DNA of 50,433 nucleotides from an uncultured Muribaculaceae bacterium (GTDB taxonomy: Bacteria > Bacteroidota > Bacteroidia > Bacteroidales > Muribaculaceae). A program made the position numbers and the translations under genes. This document shows, in pieces, positions 20,982 to 28,919 of this stretch. The stretch covers positions 1-50,433 of the forward strand of contig CAMEPD010000008.1 of NCBI GenBank assembly GCA_945931475.1, read 5' to 3'. The notes under the pieces are model-generated. The model saw only the letters and a program-made list of their open reading frames with translations. It was not told where the DNA came from and did not search any database. Numbering within the stretch: the stretch's first letter is position 1; each line of letters begins with the position of its first letter.

Positions 20982-21362
20982 ATGAAAGCCGGACGCAAAC
21001 CACGGCAGCTCACCGAAAAGGAAGCCGCCATCATGAAACTCTTATGGGAGCGAGGACCGATGTTCGTGCGCGAGATGCTCGAATTCTACCCCGAACCACG
21101 CCCGCACTTCAACACCGTGTCGACCACCGTGCGAAACCTTGAGGAGAAGGGCTACGTCACACACGAAGCCATCGGCAGCTCGCACCGCTATCAGGCCGCC
21201 GTGTCGCCCGACAACTTCCGCGAGAAATCGCTTGCCGATGTGGTGCGCAATTTCTTCAACAACTCCTACAAGAGCGCCGTTTCGGCCCTTGTGGAGGAGG
21301 AGAAAATCTCGATCGACGAACTGCGAGAGATTATCGAAATTATCGAACAGAAAAAGAACTGA
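20982..21362 (+). CDS. BlaI/MecI/CopY-type winged-helix repressor
   Basis: A 126-residue DNA-binding protein. The N-terminal winged helix (LTEKEAAIMKLLWERGPMFV, then HFNTVSTTVRNLEEKGYVTHEA) is typical of the BlaI/MecI family, and the C-terminal helices (SAVSALVEEEKISIDELREI) form the dimer part. In the family, cleavage of the repressor after activation of a membrane M56 metalloprotease relieves repression. The cleavage site cannot be picked with confidence. The next gene, seven bases downstream, encodes such an M56 protein. No beta-lactamase or penicillin-binding protein gene lies nearby, so the regulon is unknown. Confidence 0.92.
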   Translation: MKAGRKPRQLTEKEAAIMKLLWERGPMFVREMLEFYPEPRPHFNTVSTTVRNLEEKGYVTHEAIGSSHRYQAAVSPDNFREKSLADVVRNFFNNSYKSAVSALVEEEKISIDELREIIEIIEQKKN

Positions 21363-21369
21363 CACATCA

Positions 21370-22929
21370 ATGGGCGCCATCATCTCATATTCACTTGTCA
21401 CATCGGTGCTGTTGGCAGCGCTGTATATGACCTACAAATGGCTCTTCGCCGGCGAACAGCAGACGCGTTACAACCGCGCCGTGCTGTGGTCAATCTATCT
21501 GCTCGCCTTCACAGCCGTTCCGATAACGAATTTCATCGCCGAGGCTGTGGCCCCGTCTCCGGCAACCGGTCAGCATCTCGAGGTCGGCCAACTCACGGCC
21601 GTCATCGCCGATGACACGGCGCTGCCCGACCTGAAATGGATAGCCGTGGTGTGGATGGCCGGTGCAGCCTTGGCCACGTTCCTAACCCTCATCACGGCTC
21701 TGCGCCTGATCCGCATTATCCACTCAGGGCGCCGCATACGCCACGACGGCTACACTGTGGTACTCACCGACGACACTTCCACAGCACCCTTCAGCTGGTA
21801 CCGCTATATGGTGATGAGCGCCAACGATTACGCCGAGGGCACATCGCTTATTGTCCGGCATGAACTCGCCCACATCAGGCATCGCCACTGGTGCGACCTC
21901 CTTGCAGGCCAGCTCGTGGCTATTTTCCAATGGTATAACCCGGCGGCATGGCTTATGCGCGAGGAGATGAAAGCCCTCCACGAATATCAGGCCGACGCCG
22001 CTGTGCTGCGGTCGGGAGCCGACGCCCGGGCATACCAGTTATTGTTGATAAAAAAGGCCGTTGGCGCGAGATTCCCGTCACTCGCCAACAGCCTGAACCA
22101 TAGTAAACTTAAAAAACGTATCACTATGATGTACAAAACAAAATCATCTTCGCGCCGCCGCCTGCTCAGGAGTGCGGCCCTTGCACCGGCTCTCATCGCC
22201 GCAGTAGCAATCTTTCAGGTGCCGGCAGTAAGCCATGCCGTCGGCGCCGTTTCAGAAATCAGCCTGTCCGCGCCTACCTCCACCGTCACCGCAGCGCCGG
22301 CGGTCAGTCGGCCGGCGGCCACTTCCGGCCCCAAAGTTACGATTATTTCGTCAAACAATGAAGCGGCAGGGGCCGAATCGGCAACTCCGGTAAAAAACGA
22401 ATCAAAAACCTCCGAAAGCCCGACCAATGACGACGCTCCGGTGCAAATGGCTGCCGTTATGCCGGCATTTCCCGGCGGAATGCAGGCCCTGATGAACTAC
22501 ATCATGACCCATACCCACTTCCCCGAAAACAAGGACTGCGTAACAGGCCGCGTAGTGGTGAACTTCACCATCAACAAAGAGGGTAAAGTCACCGATGTGA
22601 AAGTGGTAAAACCGGTGGGTCCCGAAGTCGACGCCGAGGCCGTGCGAGTAGTGGAATCGTTCCCCGATTTCACACCCGGCAGGGATGAGAACGGCAACCC
22701 CGTAAGTGTATCGTTCACGCTCCCCATCAACTTCACAACCACCGGAGACGACGGGCAGACAACGCCCGCAGACGCCGGCAAACACTCCGGCGACATCAGC
22801 GAAAACGCTACATTTACCGTCAACGGCAAACCCGTGAGCCGCGAGGAAGCTTTATCCATCCAGCCGGAAACAATCGCCGCCGTTCAAATTGACAAAACAA
22901 ACTCCAGCGTACAAATCACCCTCCGGTAG
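21370..22929 (+). CDS. M56 (BlaR1-like) membrane metalloprotease fused to a TonB C-terminal domain
   Basis: A 519-residue inner-membrane protein. An upstream in-frame extension overlaps blaI in another frame and is rejected; ATG 21370 gives MGAIISYSLVTSVLLAALYM. Membrane segments lie at about 4-25, 38-58, 89-111 and 266-286. The zinc motif is HELAH at 164-168, with EYQAD (E205) as the likely third ligand. After the last span comes a proline/alanine/threonine-rich periplasmic linker (about 300-350), then a TonB_C domain (MPAFPGGMQALMNYI, GRVVVNFTINKEGKV, about 353-443). The last 40 residues contain FTVNGKPVSREEAL and PETIAAVQIDK, which resembles the plug strand of TonB receptors. There is no penicillin-sensor domain, so the signal is unlikely to be a beta-lactam. 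Confidence 0.9.
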   Translation: MGAIISYSLVTSVLLAALYMTYKWLFAGEQQTRYNRAVLWSIYLLAFTAVPITNFIAEAVAPSPATGQHLEVGQLTAVIADDTALPDLKWIAVVWMAGAALATFLTLITALRLIRIIHSGRRIRHDGYTVVLTDDTSTAPFSWYRYMVMSANDYAEGTSLIVRHELAHIRHRHWCDLLAGQLVAIFQWYNPAAWLMREEMKALHEYQADAAVLRSGADARAYQLLLIKKAVGARFPSLANSLNHSKLKKRITMMYKTKSSSRRRLLRSAALAPALIAAVAIFQVPAVSHAVGAVSEISLSAPTSTVTAAPAVSRPAATSGPKVTIISSNNEAAGAESATPVKNESKTSESPTNDDAPVQMAAVMPAFPGGMQALMNYIMTHTHFPENKDCVTGRVVVNFTINKEGKVTDVKVVKPVGPEVDAEAVRVVESFPDFTPGRDENGNPVSVSFTLPINFTTTGDDGQTTPADAGKHSGDISENATFTVNGKPVSREEALSIQPETIAAVQIDKTNSSVQITLR

Positions 22930-22970
22930 CTCCTCCGCCCGAAACACCGATTCATACACGCTTAATCCGA

Positions 22971-23007
22971 AACGCTGCACACCCTGGCCGATGTGCAGCG
23001 TTTCTTA
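22971..23007 (+). terminator. Terminator after the M56 gene
   Basis: AACGCTGCACA (22971-22981) and TGTGCAGCGTT (22992-23002) form a perfect eleven-base stem with a ten-base loop, followed by TCTTAT. The T-tract is short, but the stem is strong and lies 41 bases after the stop codon. Confidence 0.8.
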
Positions 23008-23094
23008 TAAGCCCCTCCAAAAGGCGTTACCGGTATTCGTATTTTCCAAAATACACCAACAATAGGCCAAAAGGGACAATTAAGGCCGATAGTT

Positions 23095-23125
23095 TTTGCT
23101 CCTTAAAAAGATTTTATTAATTTTG
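23095..23125 (+). promoter_or_regulatory. Promoter of the etfB-etfA-acyl-CoA dehydrogenase operon
   Basis: TTTG (23095-23098), 19 bases, then TAATTTTG (23118-23125): a near-ideal Bacteroidetes promoter. The ATG of etfB is 48 bases downstream. Confidence 0.82.
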
Positions 23126-23173
23126 CACCGCCTATTATGCACCGACAATAATTTTCCATAAAATAAACTGATT

Positions 23174-24046
23174 ATGAGTTTAAACATCATTGTTCTTGCC
23201 AAGCAGGTACCCGATACCCGCAACGTAGGAAAAGATGCTATGAAAGAGGATGGCACCATCAACCGTGCGGCTCTGCCTGCCATCTTCAACCCCGAGGACC
23301 TCAACGCCCTCGAACAGGCACTCCTGCTGAAGGACGCCAATCCCGGTTCAACGGTAACAATGCTCACCATGGGTCTGCCCCGCGCAGCCGAGGTGATTCG
23401 CGAAGGTATCTTCCGCGGTGCCGACAATGGCATCGTGCTCACCGACCGCGCACTCGGCGGCGCCGACACCCTGGCAACATCTTACTCCCTGGCCCAGGCC
23501 ATCAAGAAATTCGGCCATTACGACATAGTGCTCTGCGGACGGCAGGCCATCGACGGCGACACCGCCCAGGTAGGCCCACAGATTGCCGAGAAGTTAGGCG
23601 TACCCCAGGTAACCTACGCTGAAGAGATTCTCGGCGTCAAGGATGGCAAAGTCACAGTGAAACGCCGCCTCGAAGCAGGCGTGGAGACAGTGAAGGCTCC
23701 ACTGCCCTGCGTAGTGACCGTCAATGGCTCGGCTGCCGAATGCCGCCCGCGCAACGCCCGCCGCGTGATGCAGTACAAATATGCCGTTTCACCCTCCGAG
23801 AAGGCCAAACTCCCCGAAGATAAGCAGAAAATCGTGGAAAGCCGTCCCGGCCTCACCATCGAAGAATGGGGCGCCGCTTACGTCGACGCCGACCCCCAGC
23901 AGATCGGCATGCCCGGCTCGCCCACCAAGGTCAAAGCCATAGAGAACGTAGTATTCACCGCCAAGGAATCGATGACCCTCGAGAACAACGACGAACAGAT
24001 CGAGCAACTCGTAAAGGAACTCATCAAGAACCACACCATCGGCTAA
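23174..24046 (+). CDS. etfB: Electron transfer flavoprotein subunit beta
   Basis: A 290-residue ETF beta subunit of the FixA family. It starts MSLNIIVLAKQVPDTRNVGK and contains NPEDLNALEQALLLKD, the ADT-type signature region and the LCGRQAIDGDTAQVGPQIAE nucleotide-binding segment (about residues 117-136). With the alpha subunit it forms a soluble FAD/AMP heterodimer that takes electrons from acyl-CoA dehydrogenases. The gene is first in a three-gene operon with a good promoter; etfA starts 33 bases later. It could be bifurcating; in that type the beta subunit binds a second FAD where others bind AMP, and this cannot be decided by eye. Confidence 0.95.
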   Translation: MSLNIIVLAKQVPDTRNVGKDAMKEDGTINRAALPAIFNPEDLNALEQALLLKDANPGSTVTMLTMGLPRAAEVIREGIFRGADNGIVLTDRALGGADTLATSYSLAQAIKKFGHYDIVLCGRQAIDGDTAQVGPQIAEKLGVPQVTYAEEILGVKDGKVTVKRRLEAGVETVKAPLPCVVTVNGSAAECRPRNARRVMQYKYAVSPSEKAKLPEDKQKIVESRPGLTIEEWGAAYVDADPQQIGMPGSPTKVKAIENVVFTAKESMTLENNDEQIEQLVKELIKNHTIG

Positions 24047-24079
24047 TTTTTCCACAGCTCTCCCCCAACTCCAATTATC

Positions 24080-25108
24080 ATGCAAGACAAGAATAATCTC
24101 ATCGTATATTGCGAATACGAGGACGGAAAAGTGGCCGACGTGTCGCTCGAACTCCTTACCAAAGGACGTCAGCTCGCCACCGAACTCGGAGTGAAGCTCG
24201 AAGCCATCGTAATCGGCGACAAACTCTCCGGCGTAGAGAAGCAGCTCTTCCCCTACGGCGTCGACGTAGTTTACAAAGTAGAGGACAAACGCCTGTCGCC
24301 CTACACATCCAACCCACACGCAGCCGTGCTGATCAACCTCTTCAAGGAAATTGAACCGCAGATTTGCCTGATGGGCGCCACCTGCATCGGCCGCGATCTG
24401 GGTCCGCGCGTATCGTCATGCCTCCACAGCGGTCTCACCGCCGACTGCACCTCGCTTGTCATCGGCGACCACACCGACCCGAAGACCGGCAAAGAGTACA
24501 AGGATCTGCTTTACCAGATTCGCCCCGCATTCGGCGGCAACATCGTGGCCACCATCGTCAACCCCGAGCATCGCCCCCAGATGGCCACCGTGCGCGAAGG
24601 CGTCATGAAGAAAGAGGTCTTCGACCCCAAATACAAGGGCCACGTCGAGAACCTCGACGCCAGGAAATACGTCAAGGACAAAGACTTCGTGGTTGAAATC
24701 ATCGACCGCCACATCGAGAAATCGAAAATCAACATCAAGAATGCCTCAATCATCGTATCAGGCGGCTACGGCGTAGGCTCGAAAGAGGGTTTCGATATGC
24801 TCTTCGAACTCGCCGATGTGCTCGGCGCTGAAGTAGGCGCCACCCGTGCCGCCGTCGACGCCGGTTTCACCGAACACGCGCGCCAGATTGGCCAGACCGG
24901 CGTAACCGTACGCCCCAAGCTCTACATAGCCTGCGGCATCTCGGGCCAGATTCAGCACATCGCCGGTATGCAGGATTCGTCGATTATCATTTCAATCAAT
25001 CCCGATCCCAACGCCCCGATCAACACAATCGCCGACTACGTTATCACCGCTAACTACGAAGATATCGTACCCAAACTCATCAAATATTACAAGAAGAACT
25101 CCAAATAA
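24080..25108 (+). CDS. etfA: Electron transfer flavoprotein subunit alpha
   Basis: A 342-residue ETF alpha subunit (FixB family). The N-terminal domain (MQDKNNLIVYCEYEDGKVA) is followed by the C-terminal FAD-binding domain with IIVSGGYGVGSKEGFDML, GATRAAVDAGFTEHARQIG, YIACGISGQIQHIAGM and SIIISINPDPNAPI in the expected order. It lies between etfB and an acyl-CoA dehydrogenase gene that starts 12 bases after its stop. The three products are expected to act together in cytosolic electron transfer from acyl-CoA oxidation or to enoyl-CoA reduction. No ETF-quinone oxidoreductase gene is seen in the window. Confidence 0.95.
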   Translation: MQDKNNLIVYCEYEDGKVADVSLELLTKGRQLATELGVKLEAIVIGDKLSGVEKQLFPYGVDVVYKVEDKRLSPYTSNPHAAVLINLFKEIEPQICLMGATCIGRDLGPRVSSCLHSGLTADCTSLVIGDHTDPKTGKEYKDLLYQIRPAFGGNIVATIVNPEHRPQMATVREGVMKKEVFDPKYKGHVENLDARKYVKDKDFVVEIIDRHIEKSKINIKNASIIVSGGYGVGSKEGFDMLFELADVLGAEVGATRAAVDAGFTEHARQIGQTGVTVRPKLYIACGISGQIQHIAGMQDSSIIISINPDPNAPINTIADYVITANYEDIVPKLIKYYKKNSK

Positions 25109-25120
25109 GACTCAGATACA

Positions 25121-26860
25121 ATGGCTAACTTTTTCAATGACAATCCGGCCCTGAAGCTGCACCTGGCTCACCCCTTGATGCGCAAAATCGTGGGTCTTAA
25201 GGAGCGCGACTTCGCCGAAGCCGAAAAATTCGATTATGCTCCGGTTGATTTCGACGACGCGATGGACAACTACAACCGCGTTCTCGACATTGTAGGCGAA
25301 ATGTGCGGCACCACCATCGCCGACAATGCCGAAGATGTCGACCATCAGGGTCCGTCGGTAGCCAACGGCCGCGTAACCTACGCCGACGGCACACAGAAGA
25401 ACCTTGACGCCTGCCGCAAAGCAGGCCTTATGGGTATGTCGATGCCCCGCCGCTTCGGTGGCCTCAACTTCCCCATCACCCCCTACATCATGGCCGCCGA
25501 CATCGTAAGCCGCGCCGATACCGGCTTCGAAAACCTCTGGGGCCTCCAAGACTGTGCCGAGACCCTCTATGAATTCGGCTCAGACGAACAGCGCGCCAAA
25601 TTCATTCCCCGCGTATGCGCCGGCGAGACCATGTCGATGGACCTCACCGAGCCCGACGCCGGTTCCGACCTCCAGTCGGTGATGCTCAAAGCCACCCCCA
25701 TGCCCGACGGCACATGGCGTCTCAACGGCGTCAAGCGCTTCATCACCAACGGCGACTCCGACATCCACCTGGTGCTGGCCCGCTCGGAGGACGGCACCAA
25801 GGACGGCCGCGGCCTGTCGATGTTCATCTACGACAAACGCGATGGTGGCGTAAACGTACGTCGCATCGAGAACAAGATGGGCATCAAAGGCTCACCCACC
25901 TGCGAACTCGTCTACAAGAACGCCAAAGCCGAACTGTGCGGCTCCCGCCGCCTCGGCCTTATTAAATATGTAATGGCGCTGATGAACGGCGCCCGTCTCG
26001 GCATCGCCGCCCAGAGCGTCGGTGTGAGCGAACTCGCCTACCGCGAAGCCCTCGCTTACGCCAAAGACCGCCGTCAGTTCGGCAAAGCCATCATCGAATT
26101 CCCCGCTGTGGCCGAGATGCTCTCTGTAATGAAAGCAAAACTCGACGCTTCGCGCTGCCTCCTCTACGAAACCTCGCGTTACGTGGATATGTACAAGGCA
26201 TACGAGGATGTTGCCCGCGAACGCTCGCTCACACCTGACGAGCGTAAGGAAATGAAGCTCTACAACAAGCTCGCCGACGCCTGCACACCGCTGGCCAAAG
26301 GCCTTTCGAGCGAATACTGCAACCAGAACGCCTACGACTGCATCCAGGTACACGGCGGTTCGGGCTTCATGAAGGACTACGCCTGCGAACGCATCTACCG
26401 CGACGCCCGCATCACCTCGATTTACGAAGGCACCACCCAGCTCCAGGTAGTAGCAGCCATCCGCCACGTCTTCACCGGCACATACCTCACCCTTATCGAC
26501 GGTTACAAGGAGATGGAGGTTATCGACGGACTGAAAGCTCAGCGCGAAATCCTCGACGCCATGACCGAACAGTACAAGGCCGCCGTCGAGAAAGTCCACA
26601 CCATCAACGACCCCGCCTACAGCGACTTCATGGCACGTCGCCTCGTAGAGATGGCCGGCAACATCGTAATGGGTTACCTGATGGTTACAGATGCCTCACG
26701 CAACGCCGCCTCGACCGATGCCGAAGTAGCCAAAGCAGCCGCCGACCTGGCCCGCTCAGCCAAAGTTTACATCAACCTTGGCCGTGCCGAAGTAGCCCGC
26801 CACGCCGAGTTCGTGGCCAATGTCGCTCCCGCCGATATGGCCGCCTACAAGGTTGACTGA
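25121..26860 (+). CDS. Acyl-CoA dehydrogenase, long form
   Basis: A 579-residue FAD enzyme, longer than the common 380-residue form. The N-terminal helical part is extended (about 1-90), and the core carries MSMDLTEPDAGSDLQSVMLK near 170-188, FITNGDSDIHLVLARS and IENKMGIKGSPTCEL. The catalytic base is likely E436 in ITSIYEGTTQLQ, at the usual position. A C-terminal extension of about 120 residues (from EVIDGLKAQ on) is helical, as in the long FadE-like group. The gene is last in the etfB-etfA operon, suggesting direct electron transfer to that ETF. The chain length of its substrate is unknown. Confidence 0.93.
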   Translation: MANFFNDNPALKLHLAHPLMRKIVGLKERDFAEAEKFDYAPVDFDDAMDNYNRVLDIVGEMCGTTIADNAEDVDHQGPSVANGRVTYADGTQKNLDACRKAGLMGMSMPRRFGGLNFPITPYIMAADIVSRADTGFENLWGLQDCAETLYEFGSDEQRAKFIPRVCAGETMSMDLTEPDAGSDLQSVMLKATPMPDGTWRLNGVKRFITNGDSDIHLVLARSEDGTKDGRGLSMFIYDKRDGGVNVRRIENKMGIKGSPTCELVYKNAKAELCGSRRLGLIKYVMALMNGARLGIAAQSVGVSELAYREALAYAKDRRQFGKAIIEFPAVAEMLSVMKAKLDASRCLLYETSRYVDMYKAYEDVARERSLTPDERKEMKLYNKLADACTPLAKGLSSEYCNQNAYDCIQVHGGSGFMKDYACERIYRDARITSIYEGTTQLQVVAAIRHVFTGTYLTLIDGYKEMEVIDGLKAQREILDAMTEQYKAAVEKVHTINDPAYSDFMARRLVEMAGNIVMGYLMVTDASRNAASTDAEVAKAAADLARSAKVYINLGRAEVARHAEFVANVAPADMAAYKVD

Positions 26861-26887
26861 TACAGCCAATCCACTACTGTCCACAAT

Positions 26888-26922
26888 AAAGCCGGAGTGC
26901 TCCAGCAGCGCTCCGGCTTTGC
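26888..26922 (+). terminator. Terminator after the acyl-CoA dehydrogenase operon
   Basis: AAAGCCGGAG (26888-26897) and CTCCGGCTTT (26911-26920) form a perfect ten-base stem, extended inward by GC pairs. The TTT end of the right arm serves as a short U-tract. It lies 28 bases after the stop codon. Confidence 0.8.
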
Positions 26923-26987
26923 TGTGTCCGGGCAAATTACTCTGACGGGCGGCATCCCGACGTAAAAAGCGTATCATAACACGTATG

Positions 26988-27028
26988 AAAAAAAGTGTGG
27001 CAGAACCCGTGGAGGCCTGTCACACTTT
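26988..27028 (-). terminator. Rho-independent terminator of the minus-strand secretion genes
   Basis: On the minus strand AAAGTGTGACAG and CTGCCACACTTT form a twelve-base stem with one wobble, followed by a run of Ts (plus-strand A-run 26988-26994). It lies about 80 bases after the stop codon of the 603-residue secreted protein and faces the plus-strand terminator at 26888, so the converging operons are insulated. Confidence 0.85.
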
Positions 27029-27069
27029 GAGGATGTGCCGCACTAAGCAGCGACTGTTACTGATTCTTT

Positions 27070-27097
27070 ACGATATGCATCAAACGATATGCATCAA
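27070..27097. repeat. 14-base tandem duplication
   Basis: ACGATATGCATCAA occurs twice without a gap (27070-27083 and 27084-27097) between the stop of the secreted protein at 27108 and its terminator. The unit holds the palindrome ATGCAT. Its role, if any, is unknown. Confidence 0.8.
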
Positions 27098-27107
27098 GCG
27101 AGATCGT

Positions 27108-28919
27108 TTATTTAACGAGAATTTTCGACGACTGTCCGTTGGCAAGACGTTTGATATAGAAGCCGGGGGCCAGAGGCTCGGGGGCACGACGGCCGTCGAG
27201 TGTGAAATATTCGGCCGGGCCTTCAACAGCGTTGTCGACGTTCACGTCATTGATAGCGGCATTGCCGGTAACCTTCATGGTGTTGGCGTTGGTAATGTCG
27301 TAGCGGGTGAGGTTGTCGGCATTCAGGTCGTCGGCTATAGGGGCGATAATACCGATTACCCGCATATTGTCGGCATTCCAGGCGGCATCGAGGGTTGTGG
27401 AGAACGAAGCCGAATAAGCGTCGCCGTCGATGCTGACCTTATTACCGTGCGGCGAGGTGATGTAACTGCGGAGCACGTTATTGTGCTTGTAGTTGTTGTC
27501 GACCACTACACGGTTCATGGCATTGATGGTTGTCTGAGGCGACACCACGCCGTCCTCCACGAGCATCAGGGTCACAGACAGGTCGCCGTGGATGGCGGTG
27601 GCTTCGGGGAGCAGATTGCCCGAGACATTGACGGTAAGGCCGCGTGTAGCCTCGTCATAGTTGCCGGTGAGGTTGATGTCGGCGAAGCAGCGCGACGAAT
27701 CGTCGTAACCAATCATATCCTGAAGAATAGCTGATTGCAGCTCCAGGGGGAACTGCAGCAGGTAGTCGTTCATGTCGTAGGCCACATGAGCCTCACAAGG
27801 GAAGTATGATCTGTCTACGGTAAACGATGGCAGAGTGTAGGCATACAGCTCGTGGAGCCACGCTGCATCGTCGATTGCAAGCTGGTTGCCGGGAGCGAAT
27901 ACCTTGACATATTCGGTCTTGTCGCCGGCTGAAGGAGCAGCGGCGGCGAGAGCGGCGTCGAACTTGGCGCTGTAATACGAGTTCTGGTCGGCATACACCT
28001 CCACGTAAACGCGGTGGCGGGTCAGCTCATCGTTGTAGATGCCGAAGTATGCCGTACGCTCACATGGCTCGACGGGGTCCTTGCCATTGATGCTCTCAAC
28101 CCATGCGGTAAGGGTATGGGCGCCTACTCCTAACGATTCGGGAATGGCTGAGGTGAACGACCATTCAGCGGTGGCACCTGATGCCGCCGGTGTCTCAACA
28201 TCCTCATAGACAGGAGCGAGGTCGTCGAACTTGTACCCCATACGGAAGGTGCTGATATCATTGCGGCCAACGTTACGCAGAGTGGTGGTGAGCTGGAACC
28301 CCTCGCTGGATTCCTTGTAGCGGAATCCGGGGTCGAAGAAAGTGAACGACATCTTCTCAGTGGGGAGATTCGACACATCCACGATGAGCTGTACACAGAG
28401 CCTGCCGACATTCGTCACAGGATAAAGCGTACCATTGCTGAGCAGCATGAAGGCATCGGTGTAGTCGGAACCCACGGCGTTGACGCCACCCTTCTTGTCG
28501 GAGACCATATCGGCTGTTTCCACATAATCGTAGCCGAAGAAGTAGGTCTCGTCGCCCGAAATGGTGTAGCCGTCGCCCGAGAAGCTTATGTCATTCCAGC
28601 CGCTGTACAGGCGCTGGTTCTGCTCGTGAACGGCCACAGCCTCGCCCGAGGCCATATTGTAGAGGAACATACGGGTGCGTCCCAGGTCGCAGCCTACGGC
28701 CACCCTCATGCCGATAATGCGGCATCCCTTGTAGTCGCTGAGGAAATCGGGTCCGAGACGGGCGCCGATTGTGTAGGTGCCGGCCTCTCCGAAATATGCG
28801 CCACTGACATCAATGTCATCGGTGACGGCATAGCCGACGATTTTCTCCGTCGAACTTTGAGCCAGAGTGGCAAAGGCGCTCATGGCAAACATTACAAGTG
28901 ATAATATATGACGTCTCAT
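27108..28919 (-). CDS. Secreted protein with Omp28-like region and C-terminal sorting-like tail
   Basis: A 603-residue protein with a signal peptide (MRRHILSLVMFAMSAFATLA). Residues about 25-185 form a beta-rich domain (IIGMRVAVGCDLGRTRMFLY, YTISGDETYFFGYDYV). A CARDB-like segment (about 195-290) precedes a region with RHRVYVEVYADQ and LPSFTVDRSYF, which recalls Omp28-related proteins but lacks the thioredoxin-like cysteines. The last 40 residues (FTLDGRRA, then APGFYIKRLANGQSSKILVK) match the pattern of a C-terminal secretion domain. Its ATG overlaps the TGA of the next upstream gene (ATGA), so it belongs to the same transcript as the 824-residue protein. Function unknown; extracellular or surface location inferred. 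Confidence 0.8.
   Translation of the reverse strand: MRRHILSLVMFAMSAFATLAQSSTEKIVGYAVTDDIDVSGAYFGEAGTYTIGARLGPDFLSDYKGCRIIGMRVAVGCDLGRTRMFLYNMASGEAVAVHEQNQRLYSGWNDISFSGDGYTISGDETYFFGYDYVETADMVSDKKGGVNAVGSDYTDAFMLLSNGTLYPVTNVGRLCVQLIVDVSNLPTEKMSFTFFDPGFRYKESSEGFQLTTTLRNVGRNDISTFRMGYKFDDLAPVYEDVETPAASGATAEWSFTSAIPESLGVGAHTLTAWVESINGKDPVEPCERTAYFGIYNDELTRHRVYVEVYADQNSYYSAKFDAALAAAAPSAGDKTEYVKVFAPGNQLAIDDAAWLHELYAYTLPSFTVDRSYFPCEAHVAYDMNDYLLQFPLELQSAILQDMIGYDDSSRCFADINLTGNYDEATRGLTVNVSGNLLPEATAIHGDLSVTLMLVEDGVVSPQTTINAMNRVVVDNNYKHNNVLRSYITSPHGNKVSIDGDAYSASFSTTLDAAWNADNMRVIGIIAPIADDLNADNLTRYDITNANTMKVTGNAAINDVNVDNAVEGPAEYFTLDGRRAPEPLAPGFYIKRLANGQSSKILVK

Noticed and set aside
21139-21369. N-terminal extension of the M56 protein to 596 residues
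   Set aside because: It overlaps the repressor gene in another frame and lacks the expected membrane start; ATG 21370 fits the family.
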